Positions 5,133 through 7,785 of a stretch of 7,785 nt of DNA are shown here, in pieces. The DNA is from an uncultured Clostridium sp. Lineage in GTDB: Bacteria; Bacillota; Clostridia; TANB77; CAG-508. Every line of letters starts with the position of its first letter. Position 1 is the stretch's first letter. The stretch lies in NCBI GenBank assembly GCA_900555085.1, contig USJU01000062.1:1-7785 (forward strand), written 5' to 3'. Made by a program: the position numbers and the translations under genes. Below the pieces are notes generated by a model. The model was not told the DNA's origin. It worked only from the letters and a program-made list of their open reading frames with translations, and did not search any database.

Positions 5133-6902
5133 TTAATTAAGTGCTTCTGCTTGACTCATATATAAATTATAATAGTTACCTCTTAATTGCATTAATTCTT
5201 TATGAGTTCCACATTCTACTATTTTCTTATCCTTAACAAATAGTATTCTATCACTATCTACTATAGTAGATAACCTATGTGCAATTGTAATTAATGTTTT
5301 ATTTTTTATCATTTCCTTTGTTAGATTTTGAAGCATCTTTTCAGTTTTTATATCAATCTTACTTGTTGCTTCATCAAAGATTAGTATTTTAGGATTATTA
5401 ATAATTGTTCTAACATAGCATAATACTTGTCTTTCTCCATCAGATAGATTTTTTCCATTGTTACTTAACTTCGTATTATAACCATTTTCTAGAGTCATTA
5501 TCCAATTATGTACATTTAATTTTTTGCATATTTCTATAACTTCTTCATCTGTTATATTATCTGTACCATATTTTAAATTCTTCATAATACTTGTACTAAA
5601 CAAATAATTTTCTTGTTGCATTATAGCAATTTGTTTCCTAATGCTGTTTAGTTTTAAATTTTTAATATCTTTTCCATCAATCAAAATCTTGCCACTATTA
5701 ATATCATAAAATCTACCAATTAAATTAGTAATAGTGGTTTTTCCACTTCCTGTTTCTCCAACAATAGCTACCTTTTCTTGTGGTTTTACTTTGAAAGATA
5801 TATTATCTAAAACTTTTCTATTATCTATATAAGAAAATGTTACATTCTTAAATTCTATTAACCCTTCTAAGTTGATATCAATTGCATTTTCTACATCTTT
5901 AATTTCTATTTCTTCATCCATTGTTTCAAATATTCTTTCTAGATATGTAATAGAATTAATAAATTCATCTAATGTTTTAAATAAATCTTCTATTGGTTGC
6001 CAAAAATTAGAAGAATAACTTCCCATAGCAACAATAACTCCTACAGATACAGTTGGATACAATACAAAAGCTCCTACAAAATAAATTGTTGCAGATACAA
6101 AATGGGACATTATTTGAACACTACACCAACCTATATTACCAAACTTTATACACTTACAACTAGCATCTCTCCAGTCTTTACTTAATTTATTAAATATTTT
6201 TTGATTCTTTTCTTCTCTATTAAAACTTTGAGTTGTTTGCATTCCTTTTAAACTTTCCACTAGATATGCATTAAGATTAGAATTTTTATTATTTATTAAT
6301 AATTTATAATTTCTTTTTATTCTAGCAGTTATTGCAAATATTAAGCTAAGTACTATAATTCCTATTATTGCAATTAATGTTAGTTTAACATTAGTCAAAA
6401 ACATAAATACTAAAATTATAAGCATATTAAATATGTTTAAAAATGTTGTTACTAATTTATCTGTAATTAAAGTAGATACATCTTCTGCATATTCTGTTAA
6501 CCTAACTAGTATTTTTCCGTGAGGCCTTGTATCATAATAATTAAACGATAAATATTGAATATGAGAAAATAAATCATTCTTTATATCTTCTACAATATTT
6601 TGATTTACTTGTGCCAATATTTTTGAATAAGCTTTTGTTAAAATAATTGATACCAATACTAATAAGAATGCTATTAATATCATAATAAATAGCTTTTCAT
6701 AATTGCTACTAGGAATGACATCATCAATTACATATTGTAACATCTTAGTAATAAATAAGGTAGTAATTACTGATATACAGTTTAAAATAAATACAATAAA
6801 TAATTTAGCTTTATACTTTTTTATATACTCTAATCCTCTTTTATAATTAGAAAAACTAAATGATGTGTTTTTTTCATCTTGATCATATTTATTTACTTCC
6901 AT
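5133..6902 (-). CDS. ABC exporter half-transporter, consensus-site subunit
   Basis: One half of a heterodimeric type IV ABC exporter in the cytoplasmic membrane, fused membrane domain plus ATPase. Counting from ATG 6908, six membrane segments lie at roughly 36-57, 72-92, 152-172, 175-195, 262-283 and 287-303. In the ATPase domain: Walker A GETGSGKT (384-391), Q-loop Q431, signature LSDGE (488-492), Walker B ILIFDE with catalytic E513, and switch H544. The signature is altered (D for the first G), while Walker B and His are intact. This complements the partner gene, so one full ATP site forms between them. The start is better placed at ATG 6902, seven bases after GGAGG (6914-6910); ATG 6908 is only one base from it. 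The gene overlaps the partner's 3' end by 10 bases, implying coupled translation. The substrate is unknown; drug, peptide or lipid export are all possible. Confidence 0.92.
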   Translation of the reverse strand: MEVNKYDQDEKNTSFSFSNYKRGLEYIKKYKAKLFIVFILNCISVITTLFITKMLQYVIDDVIPSSNYEKLFIMILIAFLLVLVSIILTKAYSKILAQVNQNIVEDIKNDLFSHIQYLSFNYYDTRPHGKILVRLTEYAEDVSTLITDKLVTTFLNIFNMLIILVFMFLTNVKLTLIAIIGIIVLSLIFAITARIKRNYKLLINNKNSNLNAYLVESLKGMQTTQSFNREEKNQKIFNKLSKDWRDASCKCIKFGNIGWCSVQIMSHFVSATIYFVGAFVLYPTVSVGVIVAMGSYSSNFWQPIEDLFKTLDEFINSITYLERIFETMDEEIEIKDVENAIDINLEGLIEFKNVTFSYIDNRKVLDNISFKVKPQEKVAIVGETGSGKTTITNLIGRFYDINSGKILIDGKDIKNLKLNSIRKQIAIMQQENYLFSTSIMKNLKYGTDNITDEEVIEICKKLNVHNWIMTLENGYNTKLSNNGKNLSDGERQVLCYVRTIINNPKILIFDEATSKIDIKTEKMLQNLTKEMIKNKTLITIAHRLSTIVDSDRILFVKDKKIVECGTHKELMQLRGNYYNLYMSQAEALN

Positions 6903-7785
6903 ATGCATTCCTCCATACTATTTGTTTGAATATCATAAATTTCTTTATATATTCCATTTTTTTGTAATAATTCTCCATGTGAACCACATTCTGCAATCTT
7001 TCCATTACTCATAACAAAAATGGTATCTGCATTTTTTACAGAAAGAATTTTTTGGGCAATAATAATTTTGGTACATTCATATTTCATATTGTTAATATTA
7101 TTGGTTACCTCTAATTCTGTTTCAAAATCCAGTGCTGAAGTTATATCATCTAAAATTAAAATACTTGGTTTCTTTGCGATAGCTCTTGCCAAAGAAAGTC
7201 TTTGCTTTTCTCCTCCAGATAAACTTACCCCATTTTCTCCAATAATTGTATCAATATTATATGGCAAATTAAACACATAATCAGCTTTCACTAATTCTAA
7301 ATAATTTATAATTTCTTCTTTTGTTAAATTCTCATTTCCAAAGGAAACATTATTTGCAATAGTATCTGAAAATAAAAATGGTGTTTGAGACACATAACCA
7401 ATATTTTTTCTTAAAGATTCTAAAGTATAATCATGTATTGGAATACCATTAATTGTAATTTTACCATTTGAGGTTTCTACTAATCTTAATAATAATTTTC
7501 CTATAGTAGATTTTCCACTTCCAATTTCTCCAATAAAAGCATATGTTTTATTTGGCTTAATGTTTAGATTAATATTTTTAACAACTTGTTTATTTTCATA
7601 TTTTGCAGACACATTGTCAAATGTAATATCATTCCAATTATCCACTTCTAGATTTCCTATGTTTTTAATTTTAGGTTCTGTTTCTAATAGTTTTCTCACT
7701 TTAGATACAGATACTTTAAATTGTTGCCACTCGTTTATAAATCCACTCAATTCTATAAAAGGTCTTTTTATAGTGCTTATAAAAG
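6893..7785 (-). CDS. ABC exporter half-transporter, degenerate-site subunit (5' end outside window)
   Basis: The C-terminal part of a fused membrane/ATPase exporter. The frame stays open to the window edge and reads RPFIELSGFINEWQQ, the usual end of the last membrane helix, so the membrane domain lies beyond 7785. A TTG at 7750 is not the true start. Counting from it: Walker A GEIGSGKS (74-81), Q-loop Q122, signature LSGGE (177-181), Walker B ILILDD (197-202) and AQK at 232-234. The catalytic Glu is Asp (D202) and the switch His is Gln (Q233), while the signature is normal. That is the known pattern of the non-hydrolysing half in heterodimeric exporters of the BmrC/D and TM287/288 kind. The 3' end overlaps the start of the partner gene, so the two form an operon. 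Confidence 0.92.
   Translation of the reverse strand, partial: FISTIKRPFIELSGFINEWQQFKVSVSKVRKLLETEPKIKNIGNLEVDNWNDITFDNVSAKYENKQVVKNINLNIKPNKTYAFIGEIGSGKSTIGKLLLRLVETSNGKITINGIPIHDYTLESLRKNIGYVSQTPFLFSDTIANNVSFGNENLTKEEIINYLELVKADYVFNLPYNIDTIIGENGVSLSGGEKQRLSLARAIAKKPSILILDDITSALDFETELEVTNNINNMKYECTKIIIAQKILSVKNADTIFVMSNGKIAECGSHGELLQKNGIYKEIYDIQTNSMEECIWK

Larger units (their letters stand above)
2838..7785. mobile_element. One end of an integrative mobilizable/conjugative element in tRNA-Gln
   Basis: The element begins where tRNA-Gln homology stops and runs past the window. It carries a MobV relaxase, a structured non-coding region upstream of it, and an ABC exporter pair as probable cargo. 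No integrase, excisionase, replication or type IV secretion gene is present here. These would have to lie to the right of 7785. Whether it is an ICE or a mobilizable IME is therefore open. Assigning the ABC genes to the element is inference from position only. Confidence 0.65.

Noticed and set aside
6903..6908. ATG 6908 as start of the second ABC gene
   Set aside because: It is one base from GGAGG. ATG 6902 has ideal spacing of seven bases.
7020..7280. Plus-strand open frame of 86 aa within the ABC gene
   Set aside because: Antisense shadow of the conserved ATPase domain, with no ribosome binding site or recognisable domain. The same applies to antisense frames at 594-864, 2490-2684, 4101-4731 and 5997-6185.
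6893..7750. Separate 285-aa ATPase starting at TTG 7750
   Set aside because: The frame is open upstream to the window edge with family-typical sequence, so this is the 3' part of a longer fused exporter gene.

Overview
The window is a low-GC bacterial chromosome segment, most likely from an uncultured or gut-type member of the Clostridia (Bacillota). The evidence is the AT-rich sequence with AGA as the main Arg codon, strong AGGAGG-type ribosome binding sites, sigma-A-like promoters, a one-piece tmRNA, and a Gram-positive-type MobV relaxase. The species is inferred only to this level.

Layout. Positions 1-270 hold a GC-rich palindrome and tRNA-Trp(CCA). A membrane-anchored M23 zinc peptidase follows (272-878); its reading frame is broken by one extra base at 785. 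Next come a clear promoter and the tmRNA gene ssrA (947-1305) with its terminator. A divergent acetate kinase gene lies on the minus strand (1364-2557) with its own promoter. Beyond it is a tRNA-Gln(UUG) gene that is cut at the anticodon stem: only its 3' part and terminator remain (2759-2837). This is the usual scar of an element integrated into a tRNA gene, so everything to the right (2838 to the window end) is read as one end of an integrative mobilizable or conjugative element. That end has about 960 bp of non-coding, hairpin-rich DNA (2838-3798, including a candidate oriT), a MobV/Mob_Pre relaxase (3799-5044, also interrupted by one extra base), and convergently two overlapping ABC exporter genes (5133-7785, the first running off the window) that form a heterodimer with one degenerate ATP site.

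The most unusual observation is that both broken genes are broken in the same way at the same codon. In the M23 peptidase (785) and in the relaxase (3907), skipping the C of an in-frame CGG codon restores the family-conserved protein exactly. I find only three in-frame CGG codons in all the genes of the window. Two sit at these +1 breaks, and the third (ackA codon 16) is read in frame. This suggests that CGG is a poorly decoded or unassigned codon that provokes +1 frameshifting in this organism. Ordinary pseudogenes or assembly errors remain possible.

A second unusual structure is a run of five stem-loops (3501-3697) just upstream of the relaxase. The last four abut with no unpaired base between them.
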